Shown here: one piece after another, positions 8,357 to 16,708 of the stretch | How the letters are laid out: each line of letters begins with the position of its first letter | Position numbering within the stretch: the stretch's first letter is position 1 | Source: CAYLYP01 sp964387795 | GTDB lineage: Bacteria > Bacteroidota > Bacteroidia > Bacteroidales > UBA7960 | Length of the DNA: 49,002 nucleotides | NCBI GenBank assembly: GCA_964387795.1 | Contig: CAYLYP010000017.1 | Location: 1-49,002 of the forward strand | Direction of reading: 5' to 3' | Translations under genes and position numbers: made by a program | Notes under the pieces: model-generated | What the model saw: only the letters and a program-made list of their open reading frames with translations | The model's database searches: none | What the model was told of the DNA's origin: nothing

Positions 8357-9517
8357 TTAATCGCGGGTAATCTCTCCTGCACCATCAGCAGTGTTCACAA
8401 CATAAAACAAAGGTGTTTTTGCATATCTTGATTGATATGCTGCTTCTATGTTTTTCATCAGTTGTTCCACAGAATGTTTATGCACCAGGTTAATGGTACA
8501 GCCTCCAAATCCTCCACCCATCATACGTGCGCCCAATACCCCATGTGTTTTTTTTGCGATATCAACAAAAAGATCTGATTCAGGACAGCTCACATGATAC
8601 TTATGTTGCAAGCCTTCATGGGAAGCATACATCAGTTGTCCCACTAAGCCAAGGTCTCCCTGTTTCAGGGCTTCACAACAATCCAAAACACGTTGGTTTT
8701 CCTCAATGACAAATTCACATCTTATGCTGTCTTCCTCCCCTATCATAGGGGTTATTGCCTGAATCATTTTTAAATTGGCATCCCTAAGGCTATTTACGGC
8801 AGGATTCTTACTCCTGAGCATCAGTACTCCTTCCTCACAACTTTTGCGTCTTTGGTTATAGGCTGAAGAGGCAAGGCTATGTTTTACGCAGGTATCGGCT
8901 AACAATAATACATGGTCATTGAGCCTGAGCGGAAAGTATTCGTACTTTAGCGATTGGCAATCGAGACGGATGACATGGTCTTTCTTGCCAAATATTGATG
9001 CAAACTGATCCATAATCCCGCATCGCACCCCTACATGTTTATGCTCTGTTGCCTGTCCTGTTTTTGCAAGCAATAATTTATCGGCATTCCAATGGAAGAG
9101 ATTATTACAGGCTATTGCGAAAACGCTTTCAAGGGCAGCAGAGGAAGACAATCCTGCACCGGAAGGGATGTCTCCCCCAAAGACAGCATTAAATCCACAC
9201 GGAGCTTTAAAACCTGCTTTTTCAAACTCAATTAACAGTCCGTAAATATATAATGCCCAGTGGGGAGGGTTTTCAGCAGCCTGTCCAATATGGAAAGAGA
9301 AATGTTCATTAAGGTCGGCAGCAAAAAGCGATACCTTGTTATCAGAAGTTGTTTGAATGGCAAGGTAAATCATTTTGTCAATGGAGGCAGGCAATACAAA
9401 GCCTTCATTGTAATCGGTATGTTCCCCGATAAGGTTAACACGTCCGGGGGCTGCAAACAAACTGTATGCGCCCCCGAATGTGTCGGTAAAGATTTTTTGT
9501 ATTTCTGTTCTGTCCAT
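8357..9517 (-). CDS. galK: Galactokinase
   Basis: This GHMP-family kinase phosphorylates alpha-D-galactose to galactose-1-phosphate with ATP. All signatures are visible: GRVNLIGEHTDYNEGFVLP near residue 25, the phosphate-binding loop GGDIPSGAGLSSSAALES near 115, and GARMMGGGFGGCTINLV near 335. The length, about 386 residues, is normal. I chose ATG 9517, where MDRTEIQKIFTDTFGG begins, rather than a TTG nine nt upstream that would overlap the symporter gene. With this start only 2 nt separate it from the symporter stop codon, so the pair is tightly coupled. It is the committed step of the galactose cluster. Confidence 0.97.
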   Translation of the reverse strand: MDRTEIQKIFTDTFGGAYSLFAAPGRVNLIGEHTDYNEGFVLPASIDKMIYLAIQTTSDNKVSLFAADLNEHFSFHIGQAAENPPHWALYIYGLLIEFEKAGFKAPCGFNAVFGGDIPSGAGLSSSAALESVFAIACNNLFHWNADKLLLAKTGQATEHKHVGVRCGIMDQFASIFGKKDHVIRLDCQSLKYEYFPLRLNDHVLLLADTCVKHSLASSAYNQRRKSCEEGVLMLRSKNPAVNSLRDANLKMIQAITPMIGEEDSIRCEFVIEENQRVLDCCEALKQGDLGLVGQLMYASHEGLQHKYHVSCPESDLFVDIAKKTHGVLGARMMGGGFGGCTINLVHKHSVEQLMKNIEAAYQSRYAKTPLFYVVNTADGAGEITRD

Positions 9518-9519
9518 GA

Positions 9520-11118
9520 TTACCAAAAGATTGCATAAAGGGCAATCAGGATAACAACTACCCCTGCAGCAGCAATTTTAAATCCTTTAGATGTGCTGAA
9601 GAGGCCTTTGCGAAGGTCTATTGCTTTTGGGTGAGGACCTTTGTTTTCGATAAGGGCGAATAAAGCAATCATACCCATACAAAGGAGGAAAACAATGCCC
9701 ATTCTATCCATAAAAGGCAATGAAGGGGCAAATATCTTAAGCAGGGTAGAGAATACAAATGTGCCAATGGCTGCTGACAGGGCTCCATTGGAAGTGGCGC
9801 GTTTCATAAAGAAACCGGCAATAAAGATAGCAAGGGCTCCAGGGCTTACAAAACCTGTGAACTCCTGAATGAATTGAAATGCCTGATCGAGGTTTGCCAA
9901 TTGCGGGGCAATAAATGCAGCAATAACCAAAGCTACAGTACTTGCAATCCTGCCTGTTGAAACGAGCTTCTTCTCAGTGGCATTTTTGTTGATATAAGCA
10001 CTGTAAATATCCATTGTGAAAATAGATGAAATGCTGTTCATCATTGATGCCAGTGAGCTAACGATGGCAGCTACCAATGCAGCAAAGGCCAGGCCTTTCA
10101 CCCCGTTGGGGACAAATGAATGTAGCAACCAGGGATAAGCCTCATCCGAACGGGTAATATCGGCATTTAAGGCAAAAGCAGCGATGCCGGGTATCACAAC
10201 AATAAGTGGAAGCAATAGTTTTAGGTAGGCAGCAAAAGCAAGGCCTTTTTGGGCTTCGCCAACACTCTTGGCAGCAAGTGCCCTTTGGATAATATACTGG
10301 TTACAGCCCCAATAGTATAGGTTGGCCACCCATAAGCCCCCAAGGATTACCCCTAAGCCTGGCAGGTCAAGATATGCATCTTTAAGCCCTCCCTGGCCGT
10401 CAGGAACCATATGTGAGCCTTTTTCAAGTATCATCTTAAAGTGGTTCGGTGCTTTTTCAATAAGGTTTGTGAATCCTGCAAAGACCCCATTATCGCCCCC
10501 TAAAGCCTTTAAAGCCACATAAGTAGTTATCAGTCCGCCTCCAACAAGGAAAACAACCTGAATGACATCAGTCCAGGCTACGGCTTTTAAACCTCCATAA
10601 ATAGAATATAAAGCAGCAAACAAGGCAAGCCCAATAATACTGTATAATAAAGGGATGCCCATGATACGCTCCATTGCCAGTGCCCCAAGATAAATGACAG
10701 AGGTGAGGTTAACAAATACAAATACTGCCAGCCAAAAACCTGCCATCACTGTTTTTACCCTTTTGTCAAAACGGGCTTCCAGAAATTGAGGCATCGTATA
10801 AATACCTTTTTCAAGGAAGATGGGTAGGAATATCATCGCTACAATGATTAGGGTGAGTGCAGCCATCCATTCGTAGGAGGCAATTGCAAGGCCTATGGCA
10901 TAGCCTGAGCCGGACATACCGATGAATTGCTCGGCAGAAATATTGGACGCAATCAATGATGCCCCTATTGCCCACCAGGGCAAAGCTTTTCCTGCAAGGA
11001 AATAATCTTTGGAGTTAATGTCGGATGCTTTTTTCCTTGTGGAAATCCATAGGCCTAAGCCAACCACCAAAAGGCAGTATCCGATAAAAACAATGTAATC
11101 GATACTTGAAAAGTTCAT
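9520..11118 (-). CDS. Sodium/galactose (SGLT-type) symporter
   Basis: This 532-residue sodium:solute symporter has about 14 membrane helices. It closely resembles the Vibrio vSGLT galactose transporter in length and in the stretch SNISAEQFIGMSGSGYAIG, which includes the sodium-site and sugar-gate region. Other family-like parts are YSIYGGLKAVAWTDVIQ and FVSPGALAIFIAGFF. It would bring galactose (or glucose) across the inner membrane with sodium. It lies between the nucleotidyltransferase (31 nt upstream) and galK (2 nt downstream), which makes galactose the likely substrate. Confidence 0.92.
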   Translation of the reverse strand: MNFSSIDYIVFIGYCLLVVGLGLWISTRKKASDINSKDYFLAGKALPWWAIGASLIASNISAEQFIGMSGSGYAIGLAIASYEWMAALTLIIVAMIFLPIFLEKGIYTMPQFLEARFDKRVKTVMAGFWLAVFVFVNLTSVIYLGALAMERIMGIPLLYSIIGLALFAALYSIYGGLKAVAWTDVIQVVFLVGGGLITTYVALKALGGDNGVFAGFTNLIEKAPNHFKMILEKGSHMVPDGQGGLKDAYLDLPGLGVILGGLWVANLYYWGCNQYIIQRALAAKSVGEAQKGLAFAAYLKLLLPLIVVIPGIAAFALNADITRSDEAYPWLLHSFVPNGVKGLAFAALVAAIVSSLASMMNSISSIFTMDIYSAYINKNATEKKLVSTGRIASTVALVIAAFIAPQLANLDQAFQFIQEFTGFVSPGALAIFIAGFFMKRATSNGALSAAIGTFVFSTLLKIFAPSLPFMDRMGIVFLLCMGMIALFALIENKGPHPKAIDLRKGLFSTSKGFKIAAAGVVVILIALYAIFW

Positions 11119-11149
11119 ATTGTATTAGATTTAGGTTTTTAAGATGTGG

Positions 11150-12052
11150 TTACCAGAGCGGGGAGGGATAGGATCCGTTTTTAACCATATCGGCCAGCTT
11201 TTGTATCACTACTGGTCTGTCACCGGGATAGGTGACGCCAAACCACGTGGCAGTGGTTGGCAATACCTTGCAGTTTGCCTTGCCACTGCTGATAAGGTTA
11301 TTTACAACCAGGGGGATATAAAACTCTGACTTGATATTATTAACTGATTGAGCCAGAAAATCGCTGAACATTTGTTCGCAATGGATAAAATAATCGGGAG
11401 TAAAGCCCCAGAAATTCATTGAAACAGGAAGTTCATCATCTATTTCAATGGCGTTTTGGGCTTCATCTTTATAGCAAATCTTTCCGTTGATGCGTTCAAT
11501 ATGGGTTCTTTCAACAACGGTTTGTAATAGTTGGTTGCTGTCGGTAGTGCATACGCCCCTTGATACAGCCCCTTCTTCAGATAAGGTGTTTCCCAAACGA
11601 TAACCTACCATGAAATAGTTGCCTGATGAAAGTTTTGGATCTGCTAATGCCTTTGCCATCACTTCAAAAGAAGCACGCCCATAAAAGTCATCGGCATTAA
11701 TAACAGCAAAAGGCCCTTTAACAGCATGGCGGGCTGTCCAAACAGCATGTCCTGTTCCCCAGGGTTTTACCCTGTCCGCCGGGCAGGTATAGTCTGAAGG
11801 TAACATATCAAGTTCCTGGAATACCAGTTCATAAGGCACTTTGCCTTTGTATTTTGAATCAAAGACCTCTTTGAATTCCTTTTCTATGCTCTTGCGAATG
11901 ATGAATACCACCTTCCCAAAGCCTGCATTAATGGCATCAAACACCGAATAATCAATAATTGTTTCTCCTGAAGGGCCAAGGCCTTCTACCTGTTTTAAAC
12001 TGCCATAGCGGCTTCCCATGCCTGCTGCCAATACAACGAGAGTTGGTTTCAT
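11150..12052 (-). CDS. Sugar-phosphate nucleotidyltransferase of the galactose cluster
   Basis: This 300-residue protein has an NTP-transferase fold. The N-terminal signature LAAGMGSRYGSLKQ matches the GxGxR nucleotide-binding loop with a downstream Lys, and VINADDFYGRASFEVM holds the metal-binding Asp motif. Such enzymes join a sugar-1-phosphate to NTP with release of pyrophosphate. It heads the operon that contains the galactose symporter and galK. No galT or galE is present, so an appealing inference is that it makes UDP-galactose (or a similar activated sugar) from galactose-1-phosphate and UTP. It could instead be a glucose-1-phosphate uridylyltransferase. The specificity cannot be read with confidence. 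Confidence 0.82.
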   Translation of the reverse strand: MKPTLVVLAAGMGSRYGSLKQVEGLGPSGETIIDYSVFDAINAGFGKVVFIIRKSIEKEFKEVFDSKYKGKVPYELVFQELDMLPSDYTCPADRVKPWGTGHAVWTARHAVKGPFAVINADDFYGRASFEVMAKALADPKLSSGNYFMVGYRLGNTLSEEGAVSRGVCTTDSNQLLQTVVERTHIERINGKICYKDEAQNAIEIDDELPVSMNFWGFTPDYFIHCEQMFSDFLAQSVNNIKSEFYIPLVVNNLISSGKANCKVLPTTATWFGVTYPGDRPVVIQKLADMVKNGSYPSPLW

Positions 12053-12126
12053 TTTCTTTTACTTTTGTTATTTTTATTCCTTTGTGTTTTCTATTTCCAA
12101 ATAATTTCCTTCCGAAAATTAACTGT

Positions 12127-12134
12127 CAAACTTA
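12127..12134 (-). promoter_or_regulatory. Possible -7 box of the galactose operon
   Basis: Read on the minus strand this is TAAGTTTG, a full match to the Bacteroidota -7 consensus TAnnTTTG, about 75 nt upstream of the nucleotidyltransferase start. The nearest -33-like TTTTG is 25 nt further upstream, longer than the usual 17-23 nt, so the promoter is only tentative. Confidence 0.35.
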
Positions 12135-12225
12135 CAAAAAAACATGATTTACTGAAATGCAAAATGTGTATCATGAACATAATGTTTTTTAGTAAAAATG
12201 TTTGATTCAGCTAAAAAATTGATAA

Positions 12226-13401
12226 TCAATTGAAATGATTTTCTTCATCTATTTCACGGATCAATCTTTTGGCATGATCCTTTATTAATTCTTCGGAAGG
12301 TTTTGTTGATTGTTCAATAAAAAGTGTCAGGAACTCTTTGGCCTTGTTTTTATTCTTATATAAGTGATAGTTGTTTAAACCCAGATAATACAATTGAATG
12401 GGAGCTTCAGAAAAAAAACGTGAAGTTTCGAACAAATATGCCGATTCCTTATATTTTCTTTGTTCATAAAGATTGATACCAGCCTGATTCATGAAGGAAG
12501 AAAAGTTGGGGCTTAAACAAAATAAAATAGCCTGGTAATAGTAATCCTGGGCTTCTTCTTTGCGCCCGCTCATGCTAAGTATTTTTCCTTTATAAAAGCT
12601 TATATCTTCAGCATTCATTTCTTTTGCAAGAAGATAGTCAATCCAGTATTCAGATTTTTGAATGCTGTCAATCTGGTAATAGGCAACAGCCATAAGTTTG
12701 ATCATTTGAGGCGTGGTATCTCCCAAAAGCAGTAACTTTTCAGTTGTGTTAATGGTTTCCTGATGGTTTTGGAGCCTGTATGAAAGCATTGTTTTTTGTT
12801 GGAGGAAGCTTACATTATCAGGGGACAGTTTAAGTCCTTTATTGAGGATTTCAAAGGCATCATCATATACTTCAAGGGTGATGAGCAGGTCAACCCATTC
12901 TGAAATGATTAATTGGTTTAGGGTATCAATCTGATGGGCGACGCTTAATTGGTGCAGGGCATTTAAAGGTTGGTTAATGGCCAAAAAAGCTTTTGAGAGG
13001 CGAAAAGGGTAAATTGGATTGGATGGAAAGCGGGCACTTAACTGGAACAAATAGTCAATTGATTCATTATATTCATGTTGTTGAAAGGCAATCTGGGTCA
13101 ACATGTTCTGTGCCTGGGTAATATAATTGGGATGCCCTGCCCATTGGAGCAGGCTGTCTTTGGCCTGATCATACCTTCCTGATTGAAAAAGTGCCCTGCA
13201 ATACTGCCATGATAGTTCAGGACTGTAATAGGATTCATTGCGCAATGAATCAATGTATTGTATAACTTTTATATGGTCTTCTGTTTCTACCAAGCTATTG
13301 ATTTTTTCTTTTGGGTTCATCTGCTGAACCTCTTGTGCCTGAATTGTGTTGCTGATCAGGATACTGCTGATTAGGATTAAAAAGAATCTGGATGCTTTCA
13401 T
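12226..13401 (-). CDS. Exported tetratricopeptide-repeat protein
   Basis: This 391-residue protein starts with a Sec signal peptide (MKASRFFLILISSILISN, cut probably after IQAQ). The rest is helical and shows repeated TPR-like pairs with a 34-residue rhythm, for example near WQYCRALFQSGRYDQAKD, YPFRLSKAFLAINQPLNAL and YYLGLNNYHLYKNKNKAKE. No enzyme motif is visible, so it is most likely a periplasmic scaffold or interaction protein. It lies upstream of the gal operon on the same strand but 173 nt away and probably belongs to its own transcript. A strong palindrome lies in its upstream region. Confidence 0.8.
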   Translation of the reverse strand: MKASRFFLILISSILISNTIQAQEVQQMNPKEKINSLVETEDHIKVIQYIDSLRNESYYSPELSWQYCRALFQSGRYDQAKDSLLQWAGHPNYITQAQNMLTQIAFQQHEYNESIDYLFQLSARFPSNPIYPFRLSKAFLAINQPLNALHQLSVAHQIDTLNQLIISEWVDLLITLEVYDDAFEILNKGLKLSPDNVSFLQQKTMLSYRLQNHQETINTTEKLLLLGDTTPQMIKLMAVAYYQIDSIQKSEYWIDYLLAKEMNAEDISFYKGKILSMSGRKEEAQDYYYQAILFCLSPNFSSFMNQAGINLYEQRKYKESAYLFETSRFFSEAPIQLYYLGLNNYHLYKNKNKAKEFLTLFIEQSTKPSEELIKDHAKRLIREIDEENHFN

Positions 13402-13507
13402 AGTATTGTGTATTTAGTTTATTGATTATATTTTATTTGCGTATTTTAACGCTTTCTGATATCCCTGATATGTAAATGCATCAAAGAATGCTAAATGTAC
13501 AACGAAT

Positions 13508-13526
13508 TATAATAACTGTTATTATA
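13508..13526. promoter_or_regulatory. 19-bp palindrome upstream of the TPR gene (candidate operator)
   Basis: TATAATAAC-T-GTTATTATA is a perfect palindrome with a one-base centre, about 107 nt before the TPR start codon. The symmetry extends outward with single mismatches (AAT...GTT). The shape suits a dimeric DNA-binding regulator. Confidence 0.45.
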
Positions 13527-13764
13527 GTTGAATATGTTTTTATTAAAAAACGCCTTTTTTATTCTTGAAAATTATTGCTTTATTGTGTTTATCATGATGT
13601 TATCTTGCTGAAAAACACCATCACCTGATTCCGAAAGGGAGGATAATAAAATTAATTGGCAGCCTGTGGCTTGCTATTATTATAATGTAGATAAATGAAA
13701 TGAAAGGCATTAACGATTGTTCAATTAAATACCTGGTTTTTATAAAGATTGTGATGATAATCAT

Positions 13765-13803
13765 TTTCTTCCTGCCGGATTAGAGCTATCTGGCAGGAAG
13801 AAA
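13765..13803. other. Strong hairpin in the 407-nt gap between the TPR and DUF2892 genes
   Basis: CTTCCTGCC (13768-13776) pairs with GGCAGGAAG (13792-13800), and pairing continues both into the loop (GAT/ATC) and outward (TTT/AAA). It directly follows the DUF2892 stop codon on the minus strand, where a terminator is expected. However, the sequence after the stem is A-rich rather than U-rich on that strand. Apart from this hairpin and the 13508-13526 palindrome, the gap 13402-13808 shows only AT-rich DNA. Confidence 0.5.
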
Positions 13804-13808
13804 TTAGT

Positions 13809-14012
13809 TTATTTCCTTTTACAGGTGGATATGCCAAAGATCCTGTATAATGGACAGAACCCGATAAGTGTGGTTATAAGCAATAACACTGCAATAATTC
13901 CTGCAACAATTGCCAATGTTCCGCTAAGGATGTTTTTATAAATAAGAATTGTAACCAATAGTGCAACGACAATTCTTATTGCTTTGTCGGTGAGGCCTAC
14001 ATTTGTTTTCAT
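13809..14012 (-). CDS. DUF2892 (YgaP transmembrane-like) small membrane protein
   Basis: This 67-residue protein has two membrane helices (about residues 12-28 and 31-50). It opens with MKTNVGLTDKAIRIVVALL and ends with the conserved pattern TTLIGFCPLYRIFGISTC, which marks DUF2892, the membrane domain found in E. coli YgaP. In YgaP the domain is fused to a rhodanese; here it stands alone, as is frequent. The two Cys residues near the C-terminus are conserved in the family. The role is unknown. The gene has its own upstream region with a TATGTTTG -7-like box and the inverted-repeat element described at 14051-14094. Confidence 0.85.
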   Translation of the reverse strand: MKTNVGLTDKAIRIVVALLVTILIYKNILSGTLAIVAGIIAVLLLITTLIGFCPLYRIFGISTCKRK

Positions 14013-14050
14013 TAGTAAGGTTTTTTTTGTTTAAGCCTGAATGGAGTTCA

Positions 14051-14094
14051 ATGTTTGCAGTTTATTCGGGTTTTGTGCCTTATCTGCAAACATA
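14051..14094 (-). promoter_or_regulatory. Inverted-repeat upstream element, copy A (before the DUF2892 gene)
   Basis: ATGTTTGCAG and CTGCAAACAT occupy 14051-14060 and 14084-14093, a perfect 10-bp inverted repeat with a 23-nt spacer. In the direction of the gene the outer edge reads TATGTTTG, a TAnnTTTG match, and the inner arm is followed by TTGAACTCC. The start codon lies about 38 nt further on. The same arrangement recurs at 19326-19368 and 21305-21348. Confidence 0.5.
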
Positions 14095-14203
14095 ATCGTT
14101 TCATTTTTAGTTTGTATAAACTTCTTTTCCCTATAACAGCAAAAAGCTAATAATGTTTAATAAGTGTTTAATAAATTCGTTTTAAAAAGAACTTCTATGA
14201 TAA

Positions 14204-14230
14204 AATAAAAAACCCCGGTTTGCCGGGGTT
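14204..14230 (-). terminator. Rho-independent terminator of the minus-strand P5C dehydrogenase gene
   Basis: AACCCCGG (14211-14218) and CCGGGGTT (14223-14230) form an 8-bp GC-rich stem with a 4-nt loop. On the minus strand the stem is followed by TTTTTATTTTA. It lies about 200 nt after the dehydrogenase stop codon. The 423-nt gap 14013-14435 otherwise holds only the copy-A element. Confidence 0.8.
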
Positions 14231-14435
14231 AAAAGGGATGCAATACAATTGCGGTTAAAAATTAACATCCTTTTTATGGGGAAGAAAATAGTACTCAAAA
14301 TCTGAACATGAAACAAAAATTGAGTTTGTTTATGCAATTATATCAGCTTTGTTGAAACCTGATGGTTCTCAGTATTTTTTGATACAAGGGCTGATAATTT
14401 TGTTTTATGTGTTTTGGGCCTTTTAAAAAAATGAA

Positions 14436-16064
14436 TTATTCTCTCATGTATGGATAAGCAAAATCCGATGGTGAAACAAATGTTTCTTTAATGGTGCGGG
14501 GGCTAACCCATCTGATTAGGTTGAATTCACCACCTGCTTTATCATTAGTGCCGGAAGCCCTTGAACCTCCAAAAGGCTGCATGCCTACAATAGCACCAGT
14601 TGGCTTATCGTTAATATAGAAATTGCCGGCTGCATATCTGAGACCTTCACATATCTTTGAAGCTGCAATCCTGTCTTTTGAAAACACTGCTCCCGTGAGG
14701 CCATAGGGCGAAGTTGAATCGCAAAGTTTTACAGCCTCCTCAAGTTTATTGTCTTCATAAACATAAACACATAATACAGGCCCGAAGATTTCTTCTTCCA
14801 TGAGCTTGAAATGTGGATTTGTAGTTTCAATAAGTGTCGGGCTTATGAAATAGCCAACAGAATCATCACATTTGCCCCCAAAGACAATGCTAGCTTCATT
14901 TGAGTTTTTAGCATAGTCGATGTATGATTTGATATTGTCAAAAGCTGATTTATCAATCACTGCATTTACAAAATTGGTGTAATCCATTACATCGCCCATC
15001 TTAATCTCTGCAGCCATGTCTGCCATGAGTCTTTTTATCTCAGGCCAAAGGCTTTTAGGGACATACATTCTTGATGGGGCTGAACATTTTTGTCCCTGAA
15101 ATTCGTAAGCTCCCCTGATGGCATTAACAGCCACGTCCCAGGGCTTTGAGGATGGGTGGACAAAGATAAAATCCTTTCCTCCGGTTTCTCCAACAAGACG
15201 TGGATATGATTTGTAGGTGGGCAGATGTGACGAAGCCTCTTGCCAAAGATGGTTAAATGTGGCATTGGATCCTGTAAAATGTATCCCGGCAAGGTCTTTG
15301 GATGCCATTACCTGTTTCCCGATTACTGAGCCTTTTGAAGGCACGAAGTTAATCACCCCTCCAGGTAAGCCAGCTTCCATAAACAGTTTCATCAGGTAAT
15401 AGTTAGATAAAAGCGCTGTAGTGGCAGGCTTCCATACGGTTGTATTACCCATCATTACAGGGGCCATATTCAGGTTGGAGGCTATAGAGGTAAAGTTGAA
15501 CGGGCTTACGGTAAAGATAAATCCCTCCAATGCCCTGAATTCAATTCTATTTAACTGATTAAAAGCAGATCTTGGCTGGAATTCATAAATCTTTCCGGCA
15601 AAGTATGCATTATACTTTAAGAAATCAATGGTTTCGCAAACGGCATCAATCTCTGACTGGTAAATATTCTTGCTCTGCCCAAGCATTGTTGCTGCACCTA
15701 ATATCCCACGGTGGGTTGTTGCCAAAAGCTCAGCTACCTTAAGAAGGATAGAAGCCCTGATGGTCCAGTCTGTTTCTGACCACAGCTTTTGTGCTTTGGT
15801 GGCTGCGTCTATGGCCATTTCTATTTCTTTTGGCCCTGCAATATGGTATTTGGCAAGCACATGCTTATGGTTATGGGGCATTCTTACCTCTGCGGTATTG
15901 CCGGTAAATACTTCTTTCCCCCCAATTATCAATGGGATTTCAATCTCCATTGAAGATTGGGCTTTTAATTCCTTTTCCAACGAAATACGTTCAGGACTGT
16001 TTTTTAAATATCCTAAAACAGCTTCGTTTTCAGGGGTTTTAAAGTTAAAAAGAGCATTGTTCAT
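14436..16064 (-). CDS. L-glutamate gamma-semialdehyde (1-pyrroline-5-carboxylate) dehydrogenase, paralogue 1
   Basis: This 542-residue aldehyde dehydrogenase oxidises glutamate semialdehyde, the open form of pyrroline-5-carboxylate, to glutamate with NAD, the last step of proline and arginine breakdown. It resembles the eukaryotic ALDH4A1 type rather than the PutA fusion. Key residues are visible: the general base in GETGGKDF (about residue 292), the catalytic Cys in GQKCSAPSR (about 326), and the C-terminal motif GMQPFGGSRASGTNDKAGG. Its start is supported by the parallel start MNNA of the second copy at 19432-21081, with which it is visibly co-linear. It has its own promoter/operator region and terminator. 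No proline dehydrogenase is nearby. Confidence 0.92.
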   Translation of the reverse strand: MNNALFNFKTPENEAVLGYLKNSPERISLEKELKAQSSMEIEIPLIIGGKEVFTGNTAEVRMPHNHKHVLAKYHIAGPKEIEMAIDAATKAQKLWSETDWTIRASILLKVAELLATTHRGILGAATMLGQSKNIYQSEIDAVCETIDFLKYNAYFAGKIYEFQPRSAFNQLNRIEFRALEGFIFTVSPFNFTSIASNLNMAPVMMGNTTVWKPATTALLSNYYLMKLFMEAGLPGGVINFVPSKGSVIGKQVMASKDLAGIHFTGSNATFNHLWQEASSHLPTYKSYPRLVGETGGKDFIFVHPSSKPWDVAVNAIRGAYEFQGQKCSAPSRMYVPKSLWPEIKRLMADMAAEIKMGDVMDYTNFVNAVIDKSAFDNIKSYIDYAKNSNEASIVFGGKCDDSVGYFISPTLIETTNPHFKLMEEEIFGPVLCVYVYEDNKLEEAVKLCDSTSPYGLTGAVFSKDRIAASKICEGLRYAAGNFYINDKPTGAIVGMQPFGGSRASGTNDKAGGEFNLIRWVSPRTIKETFVSPSDFAYPYMRE

Positions 16065-16099
16065 GATAAAAGATAGGTTTTTTTTATTTGATTAAAAAG

Positions 16100-16134
16100 C
16101 GAATTGCAAAACTGTGCAATTCGGTGCAAATGTA
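16100..16134 (-). promoter_or_regulatory. Promoter -7 box and adjoining operator-like palindrome of the P5C dehydrogenase gene
   Basis: On the minus strand, 16134-16127 reads TACATTTG, a TAnnTTTG match, 63 nt before the start codon. Immediately downstream, CGAATTGC (16100-16107) and GCAATTCG (16116-16123) form a perfect 8-bp inverted repeat with an 8-nt spacer, right where transcription would begin. This is a typical site for a repressor. No clear -33 TTG is visible at the standard spacing. Confidence 0.5.
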
Positions 16135-16163
16135 ATAAATTATTTATTGCTGTAATATATTGC

Positions 16164-16523
16164 TTATTCTTTAATAGATATTTCCTTAATCACCTCATTA
16201 AATGCTTGTTGGAAAAATGCATCACATTTTTTGTGCATGTCTTCAAAAGCTTTTATGAATTCTTTTCCTTGTGGTGTCAATACTGTACTTCCTCCCTCGC
16301 ATCCTCCCTGTGTTGTTTCTAAGATGGGAAATCCTAAGGTATCTTCAATCTTTTTCAACTTGTCCCATGTCTTCCGATAACTTAAGCCCATCTCTTCCAT
16401 TGCTGCTTTTAATGAGCCTGTCCTTTCAATGCATTTTAATAAAGCATATTTTCCATCTCCAAAAATACTAACCCCTTCAGATGTTTCAAGCCATATTTTA
16501 AAGTTGAATTATATGTTTTCCAT
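16164..16523 (-). pseudogene. ModE-like winged-helix regulator with an in-frame stop at codon 5
   Basis: Reading from ATG 16523 gives M-E-N-I-stop-F-N-F-K-I-W-L-E-T, then continues open for 114 codons to the normal stop at 16164. The continuing frame is a full ModE/LysR-type DNA-binding domain: GVSIFGDGKYALLKCIERTG, SLKAAMEEMGLSYRKTWDKL with the helix-turn-helix, then a Gly-rich wing. The whole reading, about 119 codons, fits stand-alone ModE-like proteins of about 115 residues. No ATG, GTG or TTG lies between the TAA and the internal ATG at 16400, which would cut into the helix-turn-helix. So either the gene is inactivated by a nonsense mutation, or it starts at a rare codon such as ATA or ATT. 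The protein part from 16400 down is intact. Confidence 0.65.
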
Positions 16524-16708
16524 AACAGTAGTATTCTTTGCTGACTTCAAATATATGCAAATTATTGTTTTAATGTCTTGTGATTGAAATAAATATGAAT
16601 AACAGAATAGCTTTATATTTTGATTTTAATAATAACTGCATGATGCTTTTTGATTAATTGAACCACATTCCTAAGTGTTATGATTAAGAATGTATTAAGA
16701 GTATTAAA

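Noticed and set aside
12217..12231. AATTGAT-A-ATCAATT palindrome over the TPR stop codon as a terminator
   Set aside because: The one-base centre leaves no usable RNA loop and the stem is all weak AT pairs apart from one.
15670..16095. 141-codon plus-strand frame over the start of the first P5C dehydrogenase
   Set aside because: It is fully antisense to a clear enzyme N-terminus, and its hydrophobic product reflects the complementary codons.
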